A stretch of DNA of 64,000 nucleotides from an uncultured Corynebacterium sp. (GCA_946223355.1 CAMIPB010000007.1:1-64000); one strand, 5' to 3'. Positions 43,294 to 52,212 are shown, counted from the stretch's first letter. Notes: generated from the sequence alone by a model not told the origin. Numbers and translations: made by a program.

Positions 43294-45327
43294 CTAGCGA
43301 CGCTTCGAAGAAGTGTAGAAGTTGAAGTGCTTCTGCAGCTCCTTGGGCAGCATCTTCATATTGCCGGCAGCGATACCCAAGGTGGCGAGGATGCCGGCGA
43401 TGATGAGGAATGCGTCCAACCCGGCAGGACCGTTGGAGGACAAATCGCTGGAACCGTCCTTGCCAGGCTCAGATGGGGTTGGCTTAGGAGTGGTGGAATC
43501 GTCGCCTGCGCCTGCTTCGATGGTTACGGGAATGGTGACCTTCGTGCCGGAGTCGGTGGTGATGGTTAGCTGCTGCTTACCGGAGGCGTCGGCAGGCACA
43601 TCGATGGTGACGCTGACGGTGCCCAGGTTGCCAGTGGTGGCGTCGGCAGGCTCATTGTTCACGTCAGCAGTTGCGGAGGCGTCACCGAGTTCGGCAGTGA
43701 CAGTTTTGGCCATGGTGTCGCCTTCGCCGGAGAAGTTAAGCGAGGACAATTCGATAGTGGCCTGCTCCCCCGCCTTGAAAGAATCAGGGAGTTTAACGCC
43801 TACATTGGTCTGCGCAGTTGGTGCTTGGGCGCCGGAGCCAATGTGCTTGATAAGTGCATCGACGTCGAGAATGCCCGGCGCGACGATGTCGGTGGCATTT
43901 GTCATTGGAGTAAATCCATCACCACCGCCGAAGAGGAAGGCAGCAGCGGCTACCTTATAGGACTTGGCCGGATCGAGCGGCTCGCCGTTGATGGTGGCGG
44001 AGATGAAGCGCTCGCCCGGCGCGGCATCGGCGTCGTAGGCGTAGCTGAAGCCTTCAGAAAAGCCGAGAATATTTGGGTTGGCTTCACCCGTGCGCCACTG
44101 GAGTTCGATGATATCGATGATGTCCTGGCCGGTTAGGGTGCCTACCTGGAGCTCGTTGGCGAAAGGTTGTGCAGTGTTGGCGTCTTCGAAGGTGACGTCA
44201 CCTGTCTCTAGTTCGGAGCGAACACCGCCTTCGTTCATGATAGCCAGGTCTACTGGCTGACCGGTGGCATTTTCCATAACGGAACGCTGGCCGGTTGCGA
44301 TGAAGTTGGAGAAGCTGCCTTCGGTTCCCTGTTGGGTAGGTTTGCGCAGCGGGGCATCAATAGTGCCCACCACGCGGGAGCCAAGTTCCTTAGCGTTTTC
44401 TTCCGCTGCGGTGACCAGTTTTTGAATCTCTGCATTTGGGGTCAATCCTTGTGCCGCGGCGTAGTCATACTGCTTGGAGGTGACGGACTCAATCTTCTTG
44501 GTCTCAGTGTTAAAGGTGAAATCGTAGTCAGTGAGTATCTTGGTGAACTCGCCAGACTGTGCGTAGTACAGAGGGTTTCCGGTACTGCGTGGTACTTCTC
44601 CCATAGCTTGCTGGTGAGAGTGACCGCCAAAGACCACATCAACGTCCGCGCCGATGGCGTTTTTGTTGTTTTCAATGTCCTCGTGGAACAACGCGATGAC
44701 AACATCTGCCTCGCCGGATTCCTTCAAGCGTTTCGCCTCAGCGTTAGTCTCTTCCACTGGATCGCGGAACTCTAAGCCAGCAATGCCGTCCTTGGCCACG
44801 ATATTCGGAGTATCGGCCGTCACGGAACCGACGAAGCCGACTTTCACTCCATTGAGTTCCTGAATGTGTGACGCTGGCAAGACACGCTGGCCATCGCGGT
44901 AGATGTTTGCTGCTAGGTGCGGGAAGCTGGTGCCTTCCGCCACGCGGCCCTGCAAATCTGCAATGCCCTTATCCAACTCGTGGTTTCCTACTGCTGCTAC
45001 ATCCACGCCCATTGCAGACAAAATCTCCATGGACGGAACATCTTCAGCAATGGAGCTCACAAAGGCAGAACCACCGATGTTGTCACCCGATGAGGTCAGC
45101 GCATACTCCTGCCCCTGGTTAACCTGCTCCACCAGCGCAGCCATCTTGCCTGCACCCATCTCCTTCTTAAAGTCATTTTCTACAAAGTGACCGTGGAAAT
45201 CTGTGAAGTTGGTGACGGAAAACTCTACGGTGGATTGGGGTTGGGCGGCTGCGACTGAGGGGCTGATTAGGCTCAGCGTTAACGCTGCTACAGCTACTTG
45301 ACGGACATCGATTCGACCAGAAAACAT
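43294..45327 (-). CDS. ushA: Surface-anchored 5'-nucleotidase / UDP-sugar hydrolase (UshA-like)
   Basis: 677 residues. A Sec signal (about 1-28, ending AAAQPQ) precedes the calcineurin-like metal domain: FTDFHGHF, SSGDNIGGS, VGNHELD, LFHED and GGHSHQQ. A 5'-nucleotidase C-terminal domain follows (substrate loop near 430-470), then an immunoglobulin-like segment, a Ser/Pro linker and a C-terminal helix with KRR end that holds it in the membrane. It releases phosphate and nucleosides from nucleotides outside the cell. In C. glutamicum ushA is induced by phosphate shortage; a PHO-box-like site lies in the shared promoter region. Confidence 0.9.
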   Translation of the reverse strand: MFSGRIDVRQVAVAALTLSLISPSVAAAQPQSTVEFSVTNFTDFHGHFVENDFKKEMGAGKMAALVEQVNQGQEYALTSSGDNIGGSAFVSSIAEDVPSMEILSAMGVDVAAVGNHELDKGIADLQGRVAEGTSFPHLAANIYRDGQRVLPASHIQELNGVKVGFVGSVTADTPNIVAKDGIAGLEFRDPVEETNAEAKRLKESGEADVVIALFHEDIENNKNAIGADVDVVFGGHSHQQAMGEVPRSTGNPLYYAQSGEFTKILTDYDFTFNTETKKIESVTSKQYDYAAAQGLTPNAEIQKLVTAAEENAKELGSRVVGTIDAPLRKPTQQGTEGSFSNFIATGQRSVMENATGQPVDLAIMNEGGVRSELETGDVTFEDANTAQPFANELQVGTLTGQDIIDIIELQWRTGEANPNILGFSEGFSYAYDADAAPGERFISATINGEPLDPAKSYKVAAAAFLFGGGDGFTPMTNATDIVAPGILDVDALIKHIGSGAQAPTAQTNVGVKLPDSFKAGEQATIELSSLNFSGEGDTMAKTVTAELGDASATADVNNEPADATTGNLGTVSVTIDVPADASGKQQLTITTDSGTKVTIPVTIEAGAGDDSTTPKPTPSEPGKDGSSDLSSNGPAGLDAFLIIAGILATLGIAAGNMKMLPKELQKHFNFYTSSKRR

Positions 45328-45689
45328 GTAATTCTCCCAGTGAGCGTGTAGTACGCAATGTAGATGAACGGAACGTATGAACGTTCAAATATTAAGCCTT
45401 CGCTCAGCTTCGCGCTTGGCAAACGACCTCCCCCTTTCGGGGCATCCTGCGATTTTAAACAGCAGTTTAGAAAGAATTCGCTGGCGTTCACCCTATGTTT
45501 CCCCTTTACAGCCAATGTTCACGTGGACTTACCCCCTGCCAGCATAAAACTAATAAACACAAATCTTTCCGGCGTTAACAATCAGTTAATCTAAACATTG
45601 CCATACGTTTTCATTAATGATTAAAGGTGGTCATAGTCGCCTTCTATTGTGAGTGGGCACAATAGTTCACTCACTAGATTGGATGTCTC
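45328..45689. promoter_or_regulatory. Shared promoter region of the two phosphoesterase genes
   Basis: 362 bp. GTTCACCCTAT (45486-45496) and GTTTCCCCTTT (45497-45507) are two adjacent 11-bp units of the PHO-box type (GTTCACC direct repeats). A further GTTCACG occurs at 45517. Near ushA, GAACG recurs three times (45366-45383) and runs into the palindrome TGAACGTTCA (45378-45387). GGGAG precedes ushA. Two mutually divergent promoters are expected. Confidence 0.5.
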
Positions 45690-47870
45690 ATGGCTTCAGC
45701 ATTTAGTTCTCGTCGGGTTATCGCGACACTCACGGCGGCAGCAGTCAGCACCAGTGCGATGGTTGTTCCACCCGCAGTTGTTCCACATGCAACTGCGCAG
45801 GATACAGGCTCCCGCTTCACCCTTGGCGTTTTACCTGATACCCAGTTCTACTCCCGATACTCCACCCCAGAGACAGGCAACTTGGCAAAACAACGCTACG
45901 GCTCGGAGCCTTTCCAAGCGCAGACAGAATGGCTTACGAAGAATCAAGATGCACTCAACATGGCCTTTGCTACGCATCTGGGCGATGTTGTAGATCAGCC
46001 TGATGTTGAGGGCGAGTGGAAAGTCGCGGATCAAGCAATGAAAACACTGGACGATTCTTCGTTGAATTACTCCGTGTTGCCGGGCAACCACGACATGGAT
46101 GAGGCAGGAGCAGTGCACCCGTTCAACCAGTGGTTTCCTGCCTCGCGTGCCGAAGCAGCAAACGAGACCTTCCAAGACCGCCACACGGGGATCAATTCCG
46201 ATGCTGAGTACCACATCTTTGAGGCTGAAGGCCAGGAATACCTAGTACTCGCGCTTCCGTGGCGGGCGGAGCAGTCTGTCATCGACTGGGCGCAAAAAGC
46301 AATCGACGCCCACCCTGATCTCCCAGTCATCTTGACCTCTCACGAGATCCTCGGCATTGACGGCGCGGGGGATGTGCACTTTTCCGAAGAATATGGACAA
46401 AACCTCTGGGATAGCTTCATTTCTAAAAATGACCAGATCTTCCTCACCATGGGTGGACACCACCACGGTGCGGGCTACCGTGTAGATAAAAATGACTACG
46501 GCCATGACGTCATTAGCATCTTGCAGGATTACCAAATGGCTTACCAGGGCGGTAATGGACTTTTGGGTGTCTTAGAGTTTGACCTGACCGGCAACGAAAT
46601 TGAGATGGCAGCAATGTCTCCCTGGGTAGCGCAAAAACCAGCAGAAGAGCTCACTCAGTTTGACAAACTTATCCTCGACGGTGAAGGCGATAGCTACAAA
46701 GTGCCACTGAACTTCGCCGAACGCTTTGAGTCCTTTGCCCCTGACTGGAAGGCAGGATCTGTAGACGAAGGCGATCTCGCAGGACAGGCACGTGAGATCA
46801 TTTCCCAAGGGTATACGCCTTACCAGATTTCTGAAGATCGCCTCCCGACGTACCCTGAAGACTTCATCGCTGCGGAAAACACGGCTTTCCACTGGCGCCC
46901 AGGCCACGCCACCGACGCCGCAGGCAAGCGCCTTACTGATGGCCAAGCAGCCGGCAGCGGTTCCATCATCCCTGAGGTCTTTGGCAACAAAGATCACCTG
47001 GTACGAGATGCCGGCGCGGACGACCGTATCGTTTATTCTTCCGAGCACCACCCATTATCCTCCGATGAAGGTTCCCTCTACTGGGTAAATCCAGCTGGCA
47101 AAAACGGCGTCGCTGACTTCAAAACCAGCAAGGATGCGGCAGTCAACAATGTGGACACCACCAAGGGATACACCTTCGAATCCTTCGTGAAGCTTCCCGC
47201 GGACTTTAACGGCTCCGAGCACGGCTGGGGTAATGCCTTGGCACGCGAGTCTTCCATCGCAGACTTGGTCGACGGCTCCGATGACACCGACCCAACCGTA
47301 ATGTTTGGTGTGTCCAACCTTCGTGAATTGCGCTGGTGGGCAGAACCAAAGGACGGTTCCGGTTCTACTGTTTGGTCCCACGAAGTGCCTACCGATGAGT
47401 GGATGCACATCGCCGTGGTGAATAAGCCGGACACTGACACCGTTGAGATGTTTATCAACGGCGCCCCAATCCTGCGTAACGCTGCCGGCGCCGAAGGCCT
47501 TCTCCCCCGCGAACTCCGCTGGGTTATGGGCTCCGGGTACTCCGATCTTGAGCCGCAGGATCCTTGGTACGGCTGGATTGGCGAAACCCGTCTCACGCAC
47601 GGCGTTCTAGCCGAGGATCAATGGCTCACGGCACGTAACCCGGAAGCAACCAATCCTACTGCCCCTGCAGACTCATCTGATGGAACTTCGTCTTCCGGCT
47701 CTTCCGATTCCTCTGCGGGTTCATCCACAGGTAGTGCGCTCGTGGCACTGATGGCAACCATCATCGGACTTGGCGGTGCTGCATACCTCAACTATCCGCG
47801 TATCAAGGCGTTTGCAAAGAAGCTCGGTATCAAGTTGCCGCGCTTGCCTAAACCATCTCGTCGCCGCTAA
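45690..47870 (+). CDS. Secreted calcineurin-like phosphoesterase with lectin-like domain
   Basis: 726 residues. A Sec signal (about 1-36, ending ATAQD) precedes a metallophosphoesterase domain (about 42-310): LPDTQFYS, HLGDVVDQ, LPGNHDMD, LTSHEILG and GGHHHGAG. Residues about 470-650 look like a LamG/concanavalin-type beta-sandwich (GYTFESFVKLP, EWMHIAVVNK, GWIGETRLTHG). A Ser/Thr/Gly linker and a C-terminal helix plus KRLPKPSRRR-like tail anchor it. It probably hydrolyses phosphodiesters or nucleotides at the cell surface, paired with the divergent UshA-like enzyme. The exact substrate is not known. Confidence 0.85.
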   Translation: MASAFSSRRVIATLTAAAVSTSAMVVPPAVVPHATAQDTGSRFTLGVLPDTQFYSRYSTPETGNLAKQRYGSEPFQAQTEWLTKNQDALNMAFATHLGDVVDQPDVEGEWKVADQAMKTLDDSSLNYSVLPGNHDMDEAGAVHPFNQWFPASRAEAANETFQDRHTGINSDAEYHIFEAEGQEYLVLALPWRAEQSVIDWAQKAIDAHPDLPVILTSHEILGIDGAGDVHFSEEYGQNLWDSFISKNDQIFLTMGGHHHGAGYRVDKNDYGHDVISILQDYQMAYQGGNGLLGVLEFDLTGNEIEMAAMSPWVAQKPAEELTQFDKLILDGEGDSYKVPLNFAERFESFAPDWKAGSVDEGDLAGQAREIISQGYTPYQISEDRLPTYPEDFIAAENTAFHWRPGHATDAAGKRLTDGQAAGSGSIIPEVFGNKDHLVRDAGADDRIVYSSEHHPLSSDEGSLYWVNPAGKNGVADFKTSKDAAVNNVDTTKGYTFESFVKLPADFNGSEHGWGNALARESSIADLVDGSDDTDPTVMFGVSNLRELRWWAEPKDGSGSTVWSHEVPTDEWMHIAVVNKPDTDTVEMFINGAPILRNAAGAEGLLPRELRWVMGSGYSDLEPQDPWYGWIGETRLTHGVLAEDQWLTARNPEATNPTAPADSSDGTSSSGSSDSSAGSSTGSALVALMATIIGLGGAAYLNYPRIKAFAKKLGIKLPRLPKPSRRR

Positions 47871-47885
47871 CTACAGGTAACGCCT

Positions 47886-48422
47886 CTAGTTAGTGTCACT
47901 AGGTGAATCAGATGCGGGTTGCGCAAGCACCCGCATCTGTTGCGTTTTCGGCCGCCAGTACGCGGCCTTTTCTGCCTGAAGTGCGCGGAAATGCGGCGAG
48001 GTCGCAGCATCCATTGCCGCGATATAATCCGGCACCATCTCCCGCGGTAGACGTAGCCCCATGGTCAGATGCGGAGTCCACCGCGGTCCGCGCCCGTCAG
48101 GATTGGCGGCGCTGATGCGGCGCGCGGCGATTTCTAGCTCATCTGTTGTCTCCAACAGCCAGGCGACAGTCTGTTTCCGTTTTGTCCCGAACACCACATT
48201 GCCTACTCGCTGAAACGTTGCCGGGATAACGTTCGGGAGTAGGTCCGCGGCTAGCTCTACGACCTCAGGTTTCATATGCGGCGAAAACGTCACGGTAATA
48301 TGCGGCCGCTGGTGTTGCACAGGAAACCCCTGCGCAGCGAGCGCCGCAAAGATTTCCCGAATCTCTGCTTCTTGCTTTTCCGGAAGGTAAAGCAAGATAT
48401 TATCCGGTGATGCGCTGCTCAC
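47886..48422 (-). CDS. 2H phosphoesterase (2'-5' RNA ligase-like)
   Basis: 178 residues from a GTG at 48422, chosen because GGGAGG lies 8 nt upstream; the longer frame to 48473 overlaps the next promoter. The two HxT motifs of the family are present, RPHITVTF near 41 and TPHLTMGL near 117, about 75 residues apart. Such proteins hydrolyse or form 2',3'-cyclic or 2',5' bonds in RNA or nucleotides, including ADP-ribose cyclic phosphate. It is divergent from the sirtuin gene with 82 bp between starts. Substrate unknown. Confidence 0.82.
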   Translation of the reverse strand: MSSASPDNILLYLPEKQEAEIREIFAALAAQGFPVQHQRPHITVTFSPHMKPEVVELAADLLPNVIPATFQRVGNVVFGTKRKQTVAWLLETTDELEIAARRISAANPDGRGPRWTPHLTMGLRLPREMVPDYIAAMDAATSPHFRALQAEKAAYWRPKTQQMRVLAQPASDSPSDTN

Positions 48423-48491
48423 TACGCTTACCTCCCTTAATCCCCTCACGGTGTATCCATCACAATTCGACAACCGTCAGCCTACCCAAGG

Positions 48492-48497
48492 TAGCCT
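48492..48497 (+). promoter_or_regulatory. -10 box of a probably leaderless sirtuin transcript
   Basis: TAGCCT fits TANNNT and is separated from the ATG at 48505 by 7 nt, the same layout as thyA. No ribosome-binding site is visible. Confidence 0.5.
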
Positions 48498-48504
48498 TTT
48501 GCCC

Positions 48505-49470
48505 ATGCCCACCGATTCCCCTTTCACTGACGCCGCAATTGCCCAGGCGCATGCCTCCGCGCTGCGCTCAATTGCGCGGGTAGTAGAAGATGTCGCGGTG
48601 CCAACACCGCCGGAGCAGGCGCTGGGCGGCGTCGTCAAGCAGCTTCTTGACGCCCACGGCAACGGCGGGGTCATGGTACTCACCGGCGCAGGCGTGTCCA
48701 CTGAATCAGGAGTGCCGGACTACCGCGGCCCGCGCGGCTCTTTATCGCGGCACAGGCCCATGACCTACCAGGAGTTTTTGCATGACCCGGCGGCGTCACA
48801 CCGGTATTGGGCGCGCAGTTTTGTGGGCTGGCGCGTGATGGATGCGGCCCAGCCTAATCGCACGCACTACGCCTTGGTTGAATTAGAGCGCGCTGGTTTC
48901 GTGCGCGGCGTGGTCACCCAGAACGTCGACGGCCTCCACAAACAAGCAGGCACGACAAACCTGGTCACTCTCCACGGGGACATGGAAACGGTCGTATGCC
49001 TATCGTGTGGTTTCAAAGAAAACCGCGAGCCTTTCGACGCCCGCCTCGCCGCAGCCAACCCCGGCTACCTGGAATCCATTCGGGTGGATGCGTCCATGGT
49101 TAACCCAGACGGCGACGTCACGTTGTCCGACGAGGCCGTCGCCCGCTTCATCATGCCCGGCTGCGCCGAATGCAGCTCACATAAGCTCAAGCCAGACGTA
49201 GTCTACTTCGGCGAGCCTGTGCCTACAGAGCGCAAAAACGCCGCCTACGCCATGCTCAACGACGCCACCTCCCTACTCGTCGCAGGGTCCTCCCTAGCCG
49301 TGATGAGCGGCTACCGTTTCGTGCTTGATGCACTTAAAGCTGGCAAAACCGTCTCCGTCATCAACGGCGGCCCCGGGCGTGGCGACGCCCGCGTGGACAT
49401 CCTCTGGCGCACCCAGGTTGGCCCAGCTTTTGATGCCGTGCTTGATGAGCTCGAAGACCACGGCCTCTAG
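48505..49470 (+). CDS. Sir2-family NAD-dependent protein deacylase
   Basis: 321 residues from the ATG at 48505 (MPTDSPFTD). The sirtuin Rossmann core is evident: LTGAGVSTESGVPDYRG for NAD, TQNVDGLHKQAG, the catalytic His in LVTLHGDM, a zinc module with CLSCG and a later CAEC pair, KPDVVYFGE, and AGSSLAVMSG. The first about 55 residues form an extra helix-rich segment. The enzyme removes acyl groups from lysines or transfers ADP-ribose using NAD. The start follows a leaderless-type -10 box. Its divergent partner is a 2H phosphoesterase. Confidence 0.92.
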   Translation: MPTDSPFTDAAIAQAHASALRSIARVVEDVAVPTPPEQALGGVVKQLLDAHGNGGVMVLTGAGVSTESGVPDYRGPRGSLSRHRPMTYQEFLHDPAASHRYWARSFVGWRVMDAAQPNRTHYALVELERAGFVRGVVTQNVDGLHKQAGTTNLVTLHGDMETVVCLSCGFKENREPFDARLAAANPGYLESIRVDASMVNPDGDVTLSDEAVARFIMPGCAECSSHKLKPDVVYFGEPVPTERKNAAYAMLNDATSLLVAGSSLAVMSGYRFVLDALKAGKTVSVINGGPGRGDARVDILWRTQVGPAFDAVLDELEDHGL

Positions 49471-49543
49471 CAGCCTTCGAAGCCAGTGCTTACGCAGTAC
49501 TGAAGAAGTTTCGATATTTGACAACTCAATTGCCATTTTTCAT

Positions 49544-49549
49544 TAGACT
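49544..49549 (+). promoter_or_regulatory. -10 box upstream of the double-TetR gene
   Basis: TAGACT lies 8 nt before the ATG at 49558 without a ribosome-binding site. TTGACA at 49518-49523 could be its -35 box, though the 20-bp spacing is long. Confidence 0.5.
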
Positions 49550-49557
49550 GTGATCTT

Positions 49558-50949
49558 ATGTCGCAAATCTTGGACGGTGTCCCTTTAGAACAGGCGCGTA
49601 CCGCTTTGCTGCAGTGCGGTATGGACATTGTTCGGCGTGCACACGGGGCTACGCCGACATTACAAGCAAGCGCGCGCTCCGCAATGGTGAGCATATATGC
49701 CGCACGTGAGCTTTTTGCCACGGACGAAGAATTTACTGAGGCACTAATCGCTGAAGCTCGCTTGACGTTTTTGGCGACAATGGATAAGTCCATGGAGGCG
49801 TTGCCTGCGGACGCTTCCTTCGAAGACCGAGTTACCACCATTGGGCGAGGTGCCATTGACTTCGCAATACAGAATCCAAGCGCATTTACCCTGCTTACGT
49901 ACTGCAGCACAGCGATGGACATGGTGAAGGATTTCGATGCTGACTTCACCAAGCTAGATACCCCACTCCCCTTTCGCATGCTCTTAGAGGAGGTACGTGC
50001 GGAGATAATTCGACTCGACGGACCACGCGACGTGTGGCTACTCACCACGCGGGCGATGGCACTGTTTGCGTCATTTCATGGCTGCGCTCACCTTTGCACC
50101 TTCGGTACACTTCGTCATTTTTCCCCAGTCGTTCTACAGCACCGCATAAAGGGGATCATTGAACATGCTTTAGGCGGCGTGGGCGACTCTTTGCGCACAG
50201 GTAAGGGTCTGCGCCTAGAACCGCATCATTTTGTCGCCCGACACCACATTTCTGCGCAGCCTGATTCCCGAGATTTGCCCAAAGATTCCCGAGAGAACAA
50301 ACGCACAGCCCTGTACCAAGCAGGTGTAGAGATTGTGATGGAGCAGGGTTTCCCGGCGCTAACACCACACGCTGCAGCAGAACGTGCCGGTTTGGAAACT
50401 GCGGAATTACAGCATTTGCTACCTCCACACATCCCACTGAGTAAGAAGATGGAGGAATTCCTCAATCAAGGAGCGGAGTCTGTCACCGATCTGCAGCTAG
50501 CAATGCTTCCGGAAGATACATTGAGCATGTATGCAGGCAAATCAGTAGGTGTTGCGCTTACCGGGTTAGCAATGATGAATCCAGAGGGCTTTGATGCCTT
50601 TATCACCATTGCTTCGCAATCAGTCGTGCCTTTTAATTTTGATGACACTAGCGCTTCCGACATGGGCGAGGCTCACCGCACGCTGATCGCCCACACCCGA
50701 GCGTGCATCATCGAAGGTGGTGGCGAGCATGATCCTTGGCTACTGTTCAACAACGCGCTTAATGTGTGGACTCTCAACCACGGCCAAGGTCAGCTGTTCT
50801 CCCTGGGCCCTATGCGTGCTTGGCCAACGGATTACAAGTTGGACCTCATGGACTACGTCCTGGATTTCTCCTTATCCAGCTTCATCCACCGCTTGAATTT
50901 GAGCTTCCCGACGATCCCTATTTCCCCTATCACCCGCCCCGGCAACTAG
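49558..50949 (+). CDS. Tandem double-TetR-like protein
   Basis: 463 residues made of two related halves. Half 1 (about 11-215) starts with a degenerate TetR helix-turn-helix (ARTALLQCGMDIVRRAHG, LQASARSAMVSIYAAREL) and carries the C-terminal-domain pattern IDFAIQNPSAFTLL and LFASFHGCAHL. Half 2 (about 247-455) restarts with KRTALYQAGVEIVMEQGF, THPHAAAERAGLETAEL-like HTH spacing, then LTGLAMMNPEGFDAF and LFNNALNVWTLNHGQ. Normal TetR proteins are about 200 residues and dimerise; here the dimer seems to be covalent. Target and ligand are unknown. Confidence 0.72.
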   Translation: MSQILDGVPLEQARTALLQCGMDIVRRAHGATPTLQASARSAMVSIYAARELFATDEEFTEALIAEARLTFLATMDKSMEALPADASFEDRVTTIGRGAIDFAIQNPSAFTLLTYCSTAMDMVKDFDADFTKLDTPLPFRMLLEEVRAEIIRLDGPRDVWLLTTRAMALFASFHGCAHLCTFGTLRHFSPVVLQHRIKGIIEHALGGVGDSLRTGKGLRLEPHHFVARHHISAQPDSRDLPKDSRENKRTALYQAGVEIVMEQGFPALTPHAAAERAGLETAELQHLLPPHIPLSKKMEEFLNQGAESVTDLQLAMLPEDTLSMYAGKSVGVALTGLAMMNPEGFDAFITIASQSVVPFNFDDTSASDMGEAHRTLIAHTRACIIEGGGEHDPWLLFNNALNVWTLNHGQGQLFSLGPMRAWPTDYKLDLMDYVLDFSLSSFIHRLNLSFPTIPISPITRPGN

Positions 50950-51011
50950 CCACCGCTGACCTTGCCGGCGTGCCGCGGGGACTAAGTGGACAGGCAGCGC
51001 TACGCTACAAC

Positions 51012-51026
51012 TGTTACCAATGTTAC
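51012..51026 (+). promoter_or_regulatory. TGTTAC direct repeat upstream of the DUF1906 gene
   Basis: TGTTAC at 51012-51017 and 51021-51026 are separated by CAA; on the other strand this reads GTAACA-TTG-GTAACA. The 9-bp period and GTAACA words resemble MtrA-type sites. It lies just before the ribosome-binding site, where binding would block transcription, and right after a TACGCT (51001-51006) that could be the -10 box. Confidence 0.45.
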
Positions 51027-51039
51027 GGAAGGGACAGTT

Positions 51040-52071
51040 GTGAACAGTATGGCAGGCCAAAATGACAACCACGATTCCAACTCAGGCGGCATGAACCGTC
51101 GCACGCTGCTTAAGACCGCAGCACTTGCCACGGTCGTCGGCACGCTCGGCGCCAGCGCGCAACGCGGTACGGGCAACGCATACGCCGCTGCGGTCAAAGG
51201 CACAGTCATTGACTACGCAGCGGGCGTACCTTCAGCAAGTGCGGTCAAAGCCGCCGGTCATATGGGCGCAGTACGCTACGTATCGCGCCGACGCCCAGGC
51301 GCGGAATGGATGAAGGGAAAACCAGTAACCCTCGCCGAAACCCGTGCGATGGCAGCTAAGGGACTAGAAACAGCGTCCGTCTATCAGTACGGCCGCGCAG
51401 AAACCGCAGACTGGAAGCAAGGCGCAGCGGGGGCAACCACACACGCACCGCAGGCCATCGCTTTGCACGTTGCAGCAGGTGGCCCGAAGGCACGCCCGAT
51501 CTACATCGCAATCGATGACAACCCCACGCGCCACCAGTACACCTCACTCATTCGCCCTTACCTGCGAGCCTTTGGCTCCACCCTTAAAGCAGGCGGGTAT
51601 CAAGTGGGAATCTACGGAAACTACAACGTGATTGACTGGGCCATTGCCGACGGCATCGGCGAATTCTTCTGGATGCACGACTGGGGCTCCGGCGGACGCC
51701 TGCACCCTCGCGCCCAGATCCACCAGCTCCCGCAGTCTTACCAACGCACTATCGACGGCATCACTGTGGACATCAACCGAGTTTATGCCGGCGACTGGGG
51801 CCAGTGGGTGCCGGGCAAGAAGACCGTCCGCAAGCCATCCACCCCAGCAGCACCAGCCCCACTTTCTCCTGACGCGCTCAATGACGCACTGTCCAACGCG
51901 TTGCGCGGGCCTTTGGGAGAAATGAGCTCCCGTGTCCAGATGCCCGGCGGATTAAAACTTCCCCGCCTAACTGCACAGGGCGTTGATTTCGGCGGCTCCT
52001 CAGTCAGCGATGCGCAAATAAAGGGGCTAGCTGAAGTCGCTCAAAAAGTAGGCACCATGCTGGCTCGGTAG
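51040..52071 (+). CDS. Tat-exported DUF1906 glycoside-hydrolase-like protein
   Basis: 343 residues from a GTG at 51040, which has GGAAGGGA 5 nt upstream. A twin-arginine signal MNRRTLLKTAALATVVG lies at about 15-31 with cleavage near AYAAAV. The DUF1906 barrel-like domain (about 48-250) resembles M. tuberculosis Rv2525c, also a Tat substrate, with conserved acidic residues in VIDYAAG and YIAIDDNP and the FFWMHDWGS loop. A Pro/Ala linker and a 90-residue tail follow. It probably acts on cell-wall polysaccharide, though hydrolysis is not proven for the family. Confidence 0.85.
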   Translation: MNSMAGQNDNHDSNSGGMNRRTLLKTAALATVVGTLGASAQRGTGNAYAAAVKGTVIDYAAGVPSASAVKAAGHMGAVRYVSRRRPGAEWMKGKPVTLAETRAMAAKGLETASVYQYGRAETADWKQGAAGATTHAPQAIALHVAAGGPKARPIYIAIDDNPTRHQYTSLIRPYLRAFGSTLKAGGYQVGIYGNYNVIDWAIADGIGEFFWMHDWGSGGRLHPRAQIHQLPQSYQRTIDGITVDINRVYAGDWGQWVPGKKTVRKPSTPAAPAPLSPDALNDALSNALRGPLGEMSSRVQMPGGLKLPRLTAQGVDFGGSSVSDAQIKGLAEVAQKVGTMLAR

Positions 52072-52103
52072 CGTTTTTTCGTCGCATTTTTTCGGCACAT
52101 ACA

Positions 52104-52169
52104 AAAATCCATTGCCAAGTTTTGGGCCAAACTCCGAAAGAGGGGCTGAAAAACTTGGCAATGGATTTT
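52104..52169. terminator. Long bidirectional terminator hairpin
   Basis: A perfect 20-bp stem (52104-52123 with 52150-52169) encloses a 26-nt loop that may itself fold. T runs flank it in both directions. It separates the plus-strand DUF1906 gene from the minus-strand mctC-like gene and could stop both. Confidence 0.8.
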
Positions 52170-52212
52170 GTATTTTCGGGTTGGGCTCGCGGGAAGCCGC
52201 GGGACCGATGGA

